This document shows, piece after piece, positions 19,040 through 31,254 of a stretch of DNA of 64,000 nucleotides. Origin of the DNA: Prorocentrum cordatum (taxonomy: Eukaryota; Sar; Dinophyceae; Prorocentrales; Prorocentraceae); NCBI GenBank assembly GCA_963575745.1, contig CAUYUJ010017961.1, positions 94,501 to 158,500 on the forward strand, read 5' to 3'. The number at the start of each line of letters is the position of its first letter. Within the stretch, counting starts at the first letter, position 1. A program made the translations under genes and the position numbers. The notes beneath the pieces were generated by a model that was given only the letters and a program-made list of their open reading frames with translations, was not told where the DNA came from and made no database searches.

Positions 19040-19515
19040 GCGCGCGCGGGAGACCCTAACGGGCGGGTCGGGTCGGGTCGGGCGGGCGGACCCTAACGGG
19101 CGGGTCGGGTCAGGTCGGGCGGACCCTAACGGGCGGGTCGGGTCGGGAGGGCGGGACATTCAAGTATGGTGCGTGTACACTTGACACGCGTGAACCCTAA
19201 CGGCGGGTCGGGTCGGGCGGGCGGACCCTAACGGGCGGGTCGGGTCGGGGTCGGGCGGACCCTAGCGGGCGGGTCGGGTCGGGCGGGCGGGACATTAAAG
19301 TATGGTGCGTGTGCACTTGACACGCGTGAACCCTGACGGGCGGGTCGGGTCGGGTCGGGTGGGCGGACCCTAACGGGCGGGTCGGGTCGGGTCGGGTGGA
19401 CCCTAACGGGCGGGTCGGGTCGGGCGGGCGGGACATTAAAGCATGGTGCGTGTACACTTGACACGCGTGAACCCTAACAAGCGGGTCGGGTCGGGTCGGG
19501 CGGACTCTAGGGTTC
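19040..19515. repeat. GC-rich higher-order repeat, ~136-141 bp
   Basis: CCTAACGGGCGGGTCGGGTC-type short units are punctuated three times (near 19153, 19289 and 19430) by GGGACATTAAAGTATGGTGC followed by GTGTACACTTGACACGCGTG. The long ORFs (PDPTRPLGS) come from the repeat. Confidence 0.92.
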
Positions 19516-19820
19516 GCCCGACCTCAACGTGCTTTGCTATGCAACGCCTCTCCTATGCTATGCCAGCATAACATATATTAGCACAAAGGCGAGTTCCACA
19601 ACATCTGGGTAACCGCAGCCTCTAGCGTGGCTGTCGCATAGCACCAGAGCGTGCCGAAACAACACAATGCATCCAGATAGAGACAAATGTAGAACTGTGA
19701 ATCGTATACACTTCCAAGCTCCGCCCCCCCAAAAAAAATAAAGCTTATACTTATATTGTAATTTACAATGGAAAGTGCACATCATAAACGAAGAATGATC
19801 AGGATATAATATGTTTCGCA
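19516..19820. other. Unassigned sequence
   Basis: Mixed composition with no repeat or gene seen. Confidence 0.5.
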
Positions 19821-20095
19821 TAGGATTCTGGGTGGTTCACATAACGGGTCGTAAAGATCCCCATAACAGGCTCGATCCAAGGGTGCGCCTGGGAGCACGC
19901 ATGATCAGGAAATAATGTGTTACTCAGGATTGTGGTTGGTTTACATAGCGGGTCGTAAAAATCCCCCTTGCAGGCTCGATCCCGGAGTGCGCCTGGGAGC
20001 ACGCATGAACAGGAAATAATATGTTTTGCATAGGATTGTGGGTGGTTTACATAGCGGGTCGTAAAGATCCCCATAGCAGGCTCGACCTCAGAAGT
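19821..20095. repeat. 105-bp tandem repeat, three units
   Basis: GGATTNTGGGTGGTTYACAT starts units near 19822, 19927 and 20033, each followed by GGGTCGTAAAGATCCCCAT and CAGGCTCGA. A 35-residue peptide periodicity on the minus strand follows from 105 being a multiple of three. Confidence 0.9.
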
Positions 20096-20139
20096 TCACA
20101 AGACATCAGGAGGCATGGGGAGGTAGACTTTGAGGTTTA

Positions 20140-20836
20140 ATAATCATGGGGATTAGAGATCCACTAGCCCAAACTTGCAGCCCACTTGACCGTGTCCCAC
20201 CCACCCATGACCCAAGACATATTGATCTCGATGCGGTATCAACACGCGACTCGCAAAACGACGACGAGGACGACACCGATGACGACGACGTTGATATTGC
20301 TTCTGGGCGGCCGTGGTCGCCCCGCCGCGCTGGTTCCGTGGCGCTCGAGCGCGCCGCGGAGTGACCGCGCGACGGGGCGGCCAGATCCGTTCGGAAACCC
20401 ACGGGGCCATGTCCAGCCTCCACGGGGCGGCCCCTGGGGAAGGGCACGGGGGCGCCTCTCAACCCGAAAGGGTCGAGGTCGCGCCCGTACCTTTCGCGAA
20501 GGACAGTATTGACGCCATGCCTGGCATGCCGAGGCCATTAATGTCTGCCACGAGTCTGGGCGAGGGGAGTACCCTGCACTTTCGCAGGCTCTCCCAGCAC
20601 GCCACTCCCGGTACTCCGGGAGTTTGCAAATCCTCCCAGAACGCCATTCCTGGCGCTCCGAGGGCAAGGATCTGCGTGATTTGCAGATCCTCCCAGAACG
20701 CCATTCCTGGCGCTCCGAGGGCAAGGATCTGCGCGAGGGGTGCGCCAAAATGGGGGGGGGGCGGCCGAAGGAGGGACTGAAGGGACGCGGAAGGCATTTC
20801 AGGATTTTAATCTTTATAGGCTCTTAGTTTTTAGGG
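20140..20836 (+). repeat. ~700-bp module, copy A
   Basis: Opens with a 150-bp block (CCACTAGCCCAAACTTGCAG through GACGACGACGTTGATATT) and ends TTTCAGGATTTTAATCTTTA followed by TAGGCTCTTAG. The middle differs from copy B. Confidence 0.88.
20618..20740 (+). repeat. 58-bp tandem repeat, two units (third at 21409-21470)
   Basis: TCCCAGAACGCCATTCCTGG then CGCTCCGAGGGCAAGGATCT, twice in module A and once in module B. Confidence 0.9.
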
Positions 20837-21567
20837 TCCACTAGCCCAAACTTGCAGCCCACTTGACCGTGTCCCACCCACCCATGACCCAAGACATATT
20901 GATTTCGATGCGGTATCAACACGCGACTCGCAAAACGACGACGAGGACGACGCCGATGACGACGACGTTGATATTGTTTTCAAAACGACGACGACGCGGC
21001 CGCGCAAAGGCACCTGGGACGTGGCTGCAACGGCGATGCGGCCCGCGCGCGTGCCGACGCGATTTGAAGAACCACGTTTTTTGACGCGAGTCCCTGTGCG
21101 ATGCAGGGACGCCGCCCAGCGGCGGAGAGGTTGCACGCAAGATCCACGTTTATTGACGCGAGTCCCTGTGCTACGCAGGGGCGCCGCCCAGCGGCGGCGA
21201 AGTTGCACGCAGTGGTTGCCCAAGGCGCGCGGGACGACTCGTCGCCCCGAAGAGAGGGATCCCCCTGTGCATCCTCGGGACTGCGCCGCGGCGCGCAAAG
21301 GCCGATGCAAGGGCGATGCGACGCGCGCGCGCGAAGCGACATCGCATGCTCCCCGCAGCAACTTGGCGCTCCGAGGCCAAGGATCTGCGTGAGGGGCGCG
21401 CCCTGGGATTTGCATATCCCCCCAGAACGCCATTCCTGGCGCTCCGAGGGCAAGGATCTGCGTGAGGGGTGCGCCAAAATGGGATGGGGCGGCCGAAGGG
21501 GGGACTTTAGGGGCGCGGAAGGCGTTTCAGGATTTAAATCTTTATAGGCTCTTAGTTTTTAGGGTAT
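20837..21567 (+). repeat. ~730-bp module, copy B
   Basis: Directly follows copy A with nearly identical first 150 bp and last 190 bp but a different centre. The shared end block also has a relative at 22108-22140 (AGGATTTAATAATTATAGGA). Confidence 0.88.
21072..21218 (+). repeat. 74-bp tandem repeat, two units
   Basis: TTGACGCGAGTCCCTGTG, CGCCGCCCAGCGGCGG and GTTGCACGCA recur in the same order. Confidence 0.88.
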
Positions 21568-21678
21568 AACAGGCTTGGCCACGATTACAACTTGGCCACG
21601 AACCCACCTGCGGTGGCCGTCAATCCCACCCGCAAGCCACCCCACCATAAAGATCATCTCTCCTCTCCTTGTAACAAC
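21556..21678 (+). repeat. ~120-bp module, copy 2
   Basis: Homologous to 18841-18965; starts at TTTTTAGGGTATAACAGG. A GAC/GTC triplet run at 21699-21727 follows it. Confidence 0.8.
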
Positions 21679-21794
21679 ATCGGCCGCAGCGAGTGCAACG
21701 TCGACGACGACGACGACGGCGACGACGGATGTGCGATCCAGTGGGCACGCGAGTGCTCGAACGGCTCAAGGGACCGCAATTTGTAGTGTAAAAC

Positions 21795-22110
21795 ACAAGA
21801 GATTCTGCACGCATGCTCAGGATGGAGCGTGCTCAGGATGAGGAAATGCTATTTTTTGCAATAGATGGAGCGGGTTTACATAACCGGGTCGCAACGGGGA
21901 CCGCCCACTTTGTGCTGTAAAAAAATATTTTTAAAAAATCATGCACGCATGTTCAGAAAATGCTATTTTTTGCCGTAGATGGAGCGGGGTCGCGACGGGG
22001 ACCGCCCACTTTGTGCTGAAAAAACTATGAAATTCTGCACGCATGCTCAGAACATGCTATTTTTTGCAGTAGATGGAGCCGGTTTGCATGGTGACCGTTT
22101 TGGCAGTAAT
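21795..22110 (+). repeat. Three copies of a ~90-130-bp repeat
   Basis: TGCACGCATGYTCAGRA, ATGCTATTTTTTGC and AGATGGAGC recur near 21803, 21943 and 22035. The first two also carry CAACGGGGACCGCCCACTTT-type blocks. Confidence 0.88.
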
Positions 22111-22299
22111 TAGGATTTAATAATTATAGGATTAAGAATTTAAGGTTTACACAACGTATTAGCGTCTGCGGGTGTCGCCACGGTGTTAATTGGTCCCCGC
22201 CAGTCGGCTTGGCTACGATCCTTCGTAAAACACGTGGGATTCGAGATTTCGGGCTGCCGATGCCGCGATCCCTCGTGAAACACGTTGGATTCGCGTCGC

Positions 22300-22600
22300 C
22301 ACGGCTTGCGCGGAGCGCTTGTCGGGCCACCCCGAAGGCGCTTCCGCTCGTGCAGGCTCGCACGGAATGCTTGCCGGGCCGCTCCAGCGCCGCGCCCGCT
22401 CGCGCAGGCTCACACGGAATGCTTGTCGGGCCGCTCCGGAGCCGCTCCTGCTCGTGCCGGCTCGCACGGGATGCTTGTCGGGCCGCTCCGGAGCTGCTCC
22501 CGCTTGTGCCAGCTCGCACGGAATGCTTGTCGTGCCGTTCTGGAGCCGCTCCCGCTCGCGCCGGCTCGCTCGGAGCGCTGGGCCCGTCAGGCGCTCGCGC
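22300..22600 (+). repeat. ~54-bp tandem repeat
   Basis: About five units of GGCTCGCACGGAATGCTTGT plus CGGGCCGCTCCGGAGCC. The period near 54 keeps frames open on both strands, so the 140-380-residue ORFs here are not credible. Confidence 0.9.
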
Positions 22601-22702
22601 GAGCTTGCGCCGGGCTCGCTTGCATCGTTCGGCATGGTATCGTTTCATTGTCTTTCGCAATGGCACCATTCGAGCTTGCTCAATTGTTTTTCGTCTTGAG
22701 GG

Positions 22703-22715
22703 TTTAGGGTTTAGG
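22703..22715 (+). repeat. Interstitial telomere-like TTTAGGGTTTAGG
   Basis: Second TTTAGGG doublet, again at the edge of a repeat block. Confidence 0.65.
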
Positions 22716-23635
22716 AGGGACGGGAAGAGCAGGGAGCGAGGTGGGCCTAAAGGAAGGAGAAGAGAGAGAGAGAGAAAGAGAGGGGCCACCAATGACTCGA
22801 GTGACCCTCTTTCAGGGGGACGTAAGACCTGGGTACAGTGGACTCGGAAATCCCCGACGAGGTCGTTTAAAAAAATGACGAGGCCAAGCCTGCATTTTGA
22901 CGAAGCCTCCCGCTGCAGACATCCCACGAAACTCCTCCTCGTCAAAATCCGAGGCGCGGTCGTCAAAAAACGATGGCGAACCCGAGTCCTGGCAAACCCG
23001 GGTCGTACGCTCCCCCGACTCTTTAGAGTCGCGATTCCTAAGGTAAGGGATTGTCAAAACTTGGAGAAGGGTTTGCGCAGGGTTCTCGAAGGGAGTGCTT
23101 CGACTGGCGTTTGGAGGTTTTCGGAGAGCTCCCTAGCTTCAGGCGCAAAGCAGAGTGTAGCGGGCATGGCGAACGCAGCCTCCAAAAAGGGAGGGAAGAG
23201 AAGCGAGGAGGGCGAGAAGGGAGGGAGAAGAGCGGGGAGCGATGGAGGGGCGAGGAGGCTCGAGGGGCGAGGAGAAGGGAGGGAGGGAAAGAGAATGGCC
23301 GCCGATATCTCAGGTGGGCCCCTCCCCGGACATAGGCCGACATGACGCGTTCAAACCGCGGCCCAAGAGGTTTCGACCTCTTCCCCAGGGGTTGCTTTCC
23401 GTCACCGATCCGGGTGCGATGGTACCAGGCCCCGAAAAGAACCCCCCCCAGGCAGAAATCTACATGAAACGCCGGGGGGGGGTTTGTGTCACCTGTTTGA
23501 AGTAGATGCAGAAAACAACGGACAGACAAAAGACAACAACAAAAAACGGATCTGGACCCGGCCCTGAACCCTCTCACCTTCGTCGTCCTCGTCGTCGCTA
23601 TCGTCCTCCTCCTCCTCCTCCTCATCCTCCTCCTC
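22716..23635. other. Unassigned sequence
   Basis: A (GA)n run at 22760-22782 and GGGA-rich patches. No domain-bearing ORF or RNA gene seen. Confidence 0.5.
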
Positions 23636-24085
23636 CTCCAACCCCGCCCGCCGTAGAGCCAGGGATTGGTTCGTCGACGGGCGGCACCTGGTAACGGGAG
23701 TTAAACTTCAGCTCAATTCGTTGGGTTTCTGTGGCGTGCGACGGTAATCGGACCTCGCATGCAGCACCCCATATATTGTAAGTTGTGCTTCCATGTTCAC
23801 TCAGCGCAGGGGGGGGCATCGCTGCGTCCTGCGTGACGCTCCTCCTCCTCCTTCTCCTCCTCCTCCTTCTCCTCCTCCCCCTCGTCCTCCAACCCCGCCC
23901 GCCGTAGAGCCAGGGATTGGTTCGTCGACGGGCGGCACCTGGTAACGGGAGTTAAACTTCAGCTCAATTCGTTGGGTTTCTCTGGCGTGCGACGGCAATC
24001 GGACCTCGCATGCAGCACCTCTTAGACTGTAACTTGTGCTTCCGTGTTCAATTAGCGCAAGTGTGGGCATCGCTGCGTCCTGCCT
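23636..24085 (+). repeat. ~250-bp unit, two tandem copies
   Basis: AACCCCGCCCGCCGTAGAGC starts copies at 23640 and 23892. Each has GGTTCGTCGACGGGCGGCAC, AACTTCAGCTCAATTCGTTG and GCATCGCTGCGTCCTGC, and each sits between CTC-repeat tracts. Confidence 0.92.
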
Positions 24086-24420
24086 CCTCGTCCTCCTCTT
24101 ATTATCATTATTATCATTATTAGCATTATTATTATTAGCATTATTATGATTTTTATTTTTATTCTTAGTATTATTAGTGTTATTTTAGTAATAATATCAT
24201 TATTATTATTAGTCTCAGTATTATTATTATGTTTCGTCTTAGTATTACCATTCGTAGTGTGACTATTAGTATTACTCTTCTTATTGTTATGATTAGTCTT
24301 AGCATTCGCATTCGCATTAGTATTATTGTTAGTATTTCTAGTCTTAATACTCTTATTATTCATATCATTATGATTAATATTACTAAAAATAATGTCATTC
24401 GAAATAGTATTCCCATATTA
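24086..24420. repeat. AT-rich ATT/ATTAGT low-complexity island
   Basis: About 330 bp dominated by TTATTATTAG-like units, in sharp contrast to the GC-rich neighbours. Confidence 0.85.
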
Positions 24421-24447
24421 TTCTTATTCCCAACCATCCTGTGGTGT

Positions 24448-24560
24448 TGGGTCCTCGTTTTGAAGAGACAGAGCCCCGCGTTTCCTTCCTTCCTTCCCTC
24501 CTTCCCTCCTTCATTCCTTCCTTCCTCCTCCCCCCTCCTCCCCACCCCCCCATTCCTGCC
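24448..24560 (+). repeat. Conserved leader of minisatellite array 1
   Basis: GTTTTGAAGAGACAG and GCCCCGCGTTTCCTTCCTTC, nearly identical to the leader at 42249-42300, followed by a (CCTT)n pyrimidine tract. Confidence 0.85.
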
Positions 24561-24562
24561 CG

Positions 24563-26065
24563 CATGCGGTTTCTCCACCCAGGGCAGCGCTTCGTAGCCC
24601 CATAGGGAGCTCCACCGAAGGCCCCAGTGGGGGTGCCCGCATGCGGTTCCCCCACCCAGGGCAGCGCTTCGTGGCCCCATAGGGAGCTACACCGAAGCCC
24701 CATGTGGGGGTCCCGCATGCCGTTCCCCCACGCAGGGCAGCGGCTTCGTAGCCGTCATTAGCGAGCCCACCGTAGGCCCCAGTGGAGGTGCCCGCATGCC
24801 GTTCCCCCACCCAGTGAGGGCAGCGCTTCGTAGCCCCATAGGGAGCCCCACCGTAGGCCCCAGTGGGGGTGCCCGCATGCGGTCCCCCCACAAGGGGCAG
24901 CGCTCCGTGGCCCCATCGGGAGCTCCACCGAAGGCCCCAGTGGGGGTGCCCGCATGCGGTTCCCCCACCCAGGGCAACGATTCGTGGCCCCATAGGGAGC
25001 TCCACCGTAGGCCCCAGTGGAGGTGCCCGCACGCGGTCCCCCCACCAGGGAAGCATTTCGTAGCCCCATAGGGAATTCCACCGAAGGCCCCAGTGGGGGT
25101 GCCCGCATGCGGTTCCCCCACCCAGGGCAGCGCTTCGTGGCCCCATAGGGAGCTCCACCGAAGGCCCCAGTGGGGGTGCCCGCATGCCGTTCCCCCACCC
25201 AGGGCAGCGCTTCGTAGCCTCATAGCGAGCCCCACCGTAGGCCCCAGTGGAGGTGCCCGCATGCCGTTCCCCCACCCAGTGAGGGCAGCGCTTCGTAGCC
25301 CCATAGGGAGCCTCACCGAAGGCCCCAGTGGGGGTGCCCGCATGCGGTCCCCCCACCCGGGGCAGCGCTCCGTGGCCCCATCGGGAGCTCCACCGAAGGC
25401 CCCAGTGGGGGTGCCCGCATGCGGTTCCCCCACCCAGGGCAACGATTCGTGGCCCCATAGGGAGCTCCACCGTAGGCCCCAGTTGGATGTGCCCGCACGC
25501 GGTCCCCCCACCAGGGCAGCATTTCGTAGGCCCCCATAGGGAAACTCCACCGAAGGCACCAGTGGGGGTGCCCGCATGCGGTTCCCCCACCCAGGGCAGC
25601 GCTTCGTGGCCCCATAGGGAGCTCCACCGTAGGCCCCAGTGGGGGTGCCCGCATGCCGTTCCCCCACCCAGGGCAGCGTTTCGTGGCCCCATAGGGAGAT
25701 CCACCGTAGGCCCCAGCGGAGGTGCCCGCATGCCGTTCTCCCACCCAGTGAGGGCAGCGCTTCGTAGCCTCATAGCGAGCCCCACCGAAGGCCCCAGTGG
25801 GGGTGCCAGCATGCGGTTCCCCCACCCAGGGCAGCGCTCCGTGGCCCCATCGGGAGCTCCACCGAAGGCCCCAGTGGGGGTGCCCGCATGCGGTTCCCCC
25901 ACCCAGGGCAGCGCTTCGTAGCCCCATAAGGAGCTCCACCGAAGGCCCCAGTGGGGGTGCCCGCATGCGGTTCCCCTTACCCAGGGCAGCGCTTCGTAGC
26001 CCCATAGGGAGCTCCACCGAAGGCCCCAGTGGGGGTGCCCGCATGCGGTTCCCCCATCTAGGGCA
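24563..26065 (+). repeat. 76-81-bp minisatellite array 1, about 20 units
   Basis: Core TTCGTGGCCCCATAGGGAGC, TCCACCGAAGGCCCCAGTG, then GGGGTGCCCGCATGCGGTTC. The same core makes up the array at 42346-43830 and a single unit at 44971-45035. Long ORFs (WGLRWSSLWGHEALPWVGEP and others) come from the repeat. Confidence 0.95.
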
Positions 26066-26069
26066 GCCC

Positions 26070-27370
26070 ACGGACGAGGTCTCGCTCAGATCTGCGCGGT
26101 GCCTCACTCCGCTGGACCCACCATCGGCCCTTGAAAATGGTGGCAGCTTCGCAAATCGCCATGTTGGTCTCCCCAACAATCCCCGAAAGTAGTGACAATT
26201 TCGCAGATCGCAGCTCCCCAGGGACGGCGAGGTCCCGCTCAAATTTGCGCGGGCCTCACTCCGCTGGACCCACCAGCAGCCCTCGGAAGTGGCGACAGTT
26301 TCGCAGATCGCAGCCCCCCAGGGACAGAGAGGTCACGTTCAGATCTGCGCGGTGCCTCACTCCGCTGGACCCACCAGCAGCCCTCGAAAGTGGCGACAGT
26401 GACGCAAATCGCAGCCCCCAAAGGACGGCGAGGTCCCGCTCAGATCTGCGCGGTGCCTCACTGCCTCACTCCGCTGGACTCACCAGCGGCCCCCGGCAGT
26501 GGCGACAGTTTCGCAAATCGCAGCCCCCCAGGGACAGAGAGGTCACGTTCAGGTTTGCGCGGTGCCTCAGATGACTCCGTTGGACCCACCAGCAGCCCTC
26601 GAAAGTGGCGACAATGTTGCAGATCGCTGCCCCCCAGGGGCGGCGAGTTCCGGCTCAGATCTGCGCGGTGCCTCACTCCGCGTTTGTGGTGGGGGGACCA
26701 GGCCCACCAGCAGCCCTCGAAAGTGGCGACGTTTTCGCAGATCGCAGCCCCCCAGGGACGGCGAGGTCCCGCTCAGATTTGCGCGGTGCCTCACTCCGCT
26801 GGACCCACCAGCAGTCCGTCGAAAGTGGAGGCAATTTCGCAGATCGCAGCCCCCAAGGACGGCGAGGTCCCGCTCTGATCCGCGCGGTGCCTCACTCCGC
26901 TGGACCCACCAGCAGCCCTCGGCAAGGGCGACAATTTCGCAGATCGCTGCCCCCCAGGGACGGCGAGGTCCCGCTCAGATCTGCGCGGTGCCTCACTCCG
27001 CTGGACCCACCAGCAGCCCTCGAAAGTGGCGGCAATTTCGCGGATCGCAGCCCCCCAGGGACGGCGAGGTCCCGCTCAGATCTGCGCGGTGCCTCACTCC
27101 GCTGGACCCACCAGCAGCCCTCGAAAAGGGCGACAGTTTCGCAGATCGCAGCCCCCCAGGGACGGCGAGGTCCCGCCCTGATCCGCGCGGTGCCTCACTC
27201 CGCTGGACCCACCAGCAGCCCTCGAAAGTGGCGACAAGTTTGCAGATCGCTGCCCCCCAGGGACGGCGAGGTCCCGCTCTGATCCGCGCGGTGCCTCACT
27301 CCGCTGGACCCGCCAGCAGCGCTCGAAAGTGGCGACAGTTTCGCAGATCGCAGCCCCCCAGCGACGGCGA
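26070..27370 (+). repeat. ~105-bp minisatellite array, about 12 units
   Basis: CGCAGATCGCAGCCCCCCAG, GGACGGCGAGGTCCCGCTCA and CTCCGCTGGACCCACCAGCA recur every 100-120 bp from 26200 to 27347. Confidence 0.95.
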
Positions 27371-27384
27371 AGAGAGGGCAGGAG

Positions 27385-27455
27385 GCGAGAGGAGGCGGGA
27401 GGCGGGAGGAGGAGGAGGAGGAGGAGGAGGAGGAGGAGGAGGAGGAGGAGGAGGG
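27385..27455. repeat. (GGA)n tract
   Basis: Pure GGA run directly after the 105-bp array. Confidence 0.9.
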
Positions 27456-28195
27456 ACGCGACCACAGTGCTCTATGCAAAACGAATACCCAGCCAAGGAG
27501 GGTTGGGAAAAAAAGAAGCGCCAGGCTCACCACGTAGATCGTGATGAGCATCACCAACCCGCCGAAAGCGGGCGGCCCCCACACCTCCCTGTCGCACCCC
27601 GAGTGCGGGGACACAAGCTACCCCACGTCGCCGTGCGGGGCACACGGCGCGTGGTTTCCGCGCGTGGGCAACCTGGCCCCCCCCCCCCCTTGCCCAAAGG
27701 GGGCCAGGCGGTACACGTTTTGAGCCGTGCCGCAGGCCGACCCCCCCAGCCACACCCGTGCCCCGCGACGTCACGGGAAGGCCAATACAGAGGCCGGGGC
27801 CTGCCCCCACTAAGGCAGGTACCACGCAGGCCGACGCGGACCGAGATCCACGCCAGCCCAAGGGGGGTACCCTCGCGGCCCCAAAACGCCAGGTCCCCGA
27901 GGGACCTGAGACAGCAGACCCGTACCACAGCGGGTCCACCGCTAGAGCACAGGGGGGCCGCCCCAGGCCCATCAAGGCACCGACGCCCCTGGCCCGCCGC
28001 GCCGCCCCACCGCAGGCGACGTCTTGGCGGATTTCACTTCAGCCCAGGAGCCCTGACGTGCCGCCCACACGCCGAGGTGCCCTCCTGGGGGCTCCTCCTC
28101 CTCCTTATTTTCCTCCCTCTCCTCCTCTCCCATTCTCTGAGGCAGGGAAAAGGACAAACGGGAACGAGGAGACCGAGGAGGAGAAGGAGGGATAG
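27456..28195. other. Unassigned GC-rich sequence
   Basis: Open on both strands with Pro/Arg/Gly-rich translations. A C-run at 27676-27688. No domain. Confidence 0.45.
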
Positions 28196-28374
28196 GAGGA
28201 GGAGGAGGAGGAGGAGGAGGAGGAAGATGACGATGAAGAGCCCCCCTGGCTCTACCCCGGCGGTCCGCGCAGCAGAACTGCGGGTCTGGCGGCGCGCTGT
28301 AGTGGTCGATGTCCACCTGCGCGCGTTGAGGGGGCCGTCCTCCTTCTTTTCCTCCTCGTCCTCCTCTGCCTCAC

Positions 28375-28495
28375 CCAGCGACAATCCTCCTCCTCCTCCT
28401 CCTCCCTCCTCCTCCTCCTCCTCCTCCTCCTCCTCCATTCCTCCTCCTCCTCCTCCTCCTCCTCCTCCTCCTCCTCCTCCTCCTCCATTCCTTGT
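28375..28495. repeat. (TCC)n array
   Basis: Two TCC runs separated by ATTCC. A short GGA run lies at 28196-28225. Confidence 0.92.
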
Positions 28496-28499
28496 CCTT

Positions 28500-29412
28500 C
28501 TGAATAACTAACTCCTCCCTGTCGCACCCGGATCCTGGGTCGCTGGCAGCGTTCGCTCCACGCTGGCAGCGGGGTCGCCGCCGGTCGACACGACGCGAAC
28601 CTGCCGCACACGAGAAGCGTGCACCGTCCGTGCACCTTTCGGGCCCGCGGTGGGAGCTTTCAGGGGCCGCTGGGGGGCCCCCGTAGGGCCGCCTGCCTGC
28701 TGTCGCCGATCCCCCCTCATCACTGCACCGACCTTGCAGACGTGCTGCAGCGGACTTTTGCGTGCATCTCGGGCAGTGCAAAGCCCTGAAGCAGCGAGAG
28801 AAAAACGAAGTGAGTTTCTCGTGGATTTGTCCTAGTCTTCATTCCTAGCCACAGAGCCATCCGCACGAAATTCACCTCCGAATCCGGAACGAAATTCTCC
28901 AGGACACTCCAGGCCCATCCCATCGTTGTCCGAGCGAAATCCGTTCAGCGATGTTGGCGCCATGACCCTTACGTTTTTCTCTTGCACACCTTTGTTCTAG
29001 AGTCTGGAGCCCTGTATTTTCACCGTCGTTCGCTTGTTCGCTCGTCGAACCCTGGGCCAGCCCACCCGTTTCTCGTCATGATGGCCACGACGGCCCCAAG
29101 AGAACACCGGGACAGCTCCGAGAACACCCCCCCTCCTCACCCCGCTGCCCCTGGCCCTCGCCTGGAGCCAGGGCATGCGTGCCACTTGCAGCCCCCCGCT
29201 GCCGTCCGCACGAGTCGGCGAGTCCGAAGGGTGTGGTTTGCAAAGGGTGTGGTTTGCAGCACGCACCCTGGGGGGGCGGGCGAGGACCGACAGAGCTCTC
29301 CGTCGCGCCCCGAAGAGGCCCGACGAGGGCCACTGGGTGCCCCCCAAGCCCTAGCCGACGCACATCGAAAACCACACCCCGACGTGATTGACCACACCCT
29401 TTGTAGTCGTAA
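28500..29412. other. Unassigned sequence
   Basis: No repeat and no recognisable gene; the ORFs are short and overlap on both strands. Confidence 0.45.
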
Positions 29413-29555
29413 GTCGGACATGTCCCCCTACAGGCGGAATCTGGCGAAAAGTAAGAAAATAGTCCAAACATACACCCAAAATGCTGAAAAATAATCCCCA
29501 TAATATGCTTTAAAAGTATGTTTGAACATTCCTCCTGTAGAAGGACAGGCCCGAC
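29413..29555. mobile_element. MITE-like element, copy 1 (143 bp)
   Basis: Imperfect terminal inverted repeats of about 24 bp. The left end reads GTCGGACATGTCCCCCTACA; the right end, reverse-complemented, reads GTCGGGCCTGTCCTTCTACA. The interior is A/T-rich and non-coding. A second copy with the same ends is at 47080-47195. Target-site duplication not clear. Confidence 0.7.
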
Positions 29556-30499
29556 ATAATTGTAGTCGCCCATGGAGCAAGACACAGGCACAACAAATGC
29601 ATAAACATAAACTTTGGAGGCCCGCGCGGATTGCTCGGACCGGCGATGGAACCCCGTCCCTGCCGCGCGGAGCATGCCAGGGGCGGCACCAGAAGGGGCC
29701 GAGGAGGGGGCCTGGCGCCGATCCGAGAAATCCGAGCGGAGCGTTGACAGTATATGTTTATGCAGTTTTGCTCCTCCTCCTCCTCTCCCTCCTCCTCCTC
29801 TTCGTCCTCCTCCTCTTCGTCCTCCTCCTTCCACCCTCCAACTTATGGTGGTGGTGGTGGTGAAAAATAAGCCCATCAAAGACGACCCCAAGTCAGCCCA
29901 AGATCCCCAGCTTGAAGTATGTCCCTTTCCCCATGTTTGGCATCACCTTGGCGCGTTGCCGATCTTCAGGGTTCCCTCAGTTTTTAGGACGCATCCCTAG
30001 CATCGTCGTCGCTTTCTGCTTGCCCATCCTGTGGATAGGGATAAGTTCGATTCTGGTTACAAGGGCTCCCCACGATGGCCCCAGAGGGATGCGAGAGGAC
30101 AAGGCTGAAGGCCCCACGAGCTGTCAGGTGTTGGTCCTGACGAGCGCATGACAGGCCACACCAGCACGGCCAAGCCGCATCGCCGAGGAGATGGGAAGGA
30201 CGAAGAGGAGGAAGACACCCTCCCCATCGAACTTATAGTGGTGGTGGTGGAGAACAGGCCCGTCAGTCTTGGAACGTCTTCGACCGTTGCTGCCCCCCCG
30301 TGGCCTTCCGTCCGAGGGGGAGGCGCCCGCGCACGGGGCGGCCGTGCCTGCATGACCCGCAACTCCGCGGGCAACTGCGGCGGCGGCGCCGGGCGCGCCC
30401 ACGGCCGGAAGTCGGGGCCCCTGGGCGCCGCCTGGTCGACCTCGCGGCCGCCGCCGCCGCCGAGGCCACCGCCGCCACTGTCAGGAAGCCCTCGACCGC
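29556..30499. other. Unassigned sequence with a diverged internal repeat
   Basis: CTTATRGTGGTGGTGGTGG occurs near 29841 and 30231, followed by similar sequence. CTC runs at 29770-29825 and CCGCCG runs near 30445-30475. The segment 29625-29700 resembles 46705-46800 (GCCAGGGGCGGC). No gene. Confidence 0.45.
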
Positions 30500-31015
<516 letters not shown>

Positions 31016-31030
31016 TATCATCATAACATC

Positions 31031-31190
31031 ATGGCCGCGAACCGGACCGGAAACCGAAAACCGGCCCTCGAACCGAAACGGCCGAACCGGACCGGCCCTC
31101 GAACCGAACCGGCAGAACTGGACCGAACCGGCCCGACTAACCGAACCGGCCGAACCGAACCTGCCAAACCGAACCGGTCCCGCCAGCGAG
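31031..31190 (+). repeat. CCGAACCGG repeat, copy 1 (copy 2 at 32650-32870)
   Basis: Degenerate 5- and 10-mers of CCGAA/CCGGAC. The two blocks bracket the inverted C-rich/G-rich arrays in the same orientation. Confidence 0.9.
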
Positions 31191-31254
31191 CCCTGCAAGA
31201 GAAATCCAAGCGGACTCCCGCAGGAAGGCCCCCAGCACCCCCCCAAAAAAAACA

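Noticed and set aside
19799-20074. 91-codon minus ORF with two MGIFTTRYVNHP repeats
   Set aside because: Caused by a 105-bp tandem repeat (35 codons); no support outside the repeat.
24511-27282. ORFs of 150-670 codons with 25-36-residue repeats, resembling repeat proteins
   Set aside because: Explained by 76-81-bp and 105-bp minisatellites; several frames and both strands are open at once.
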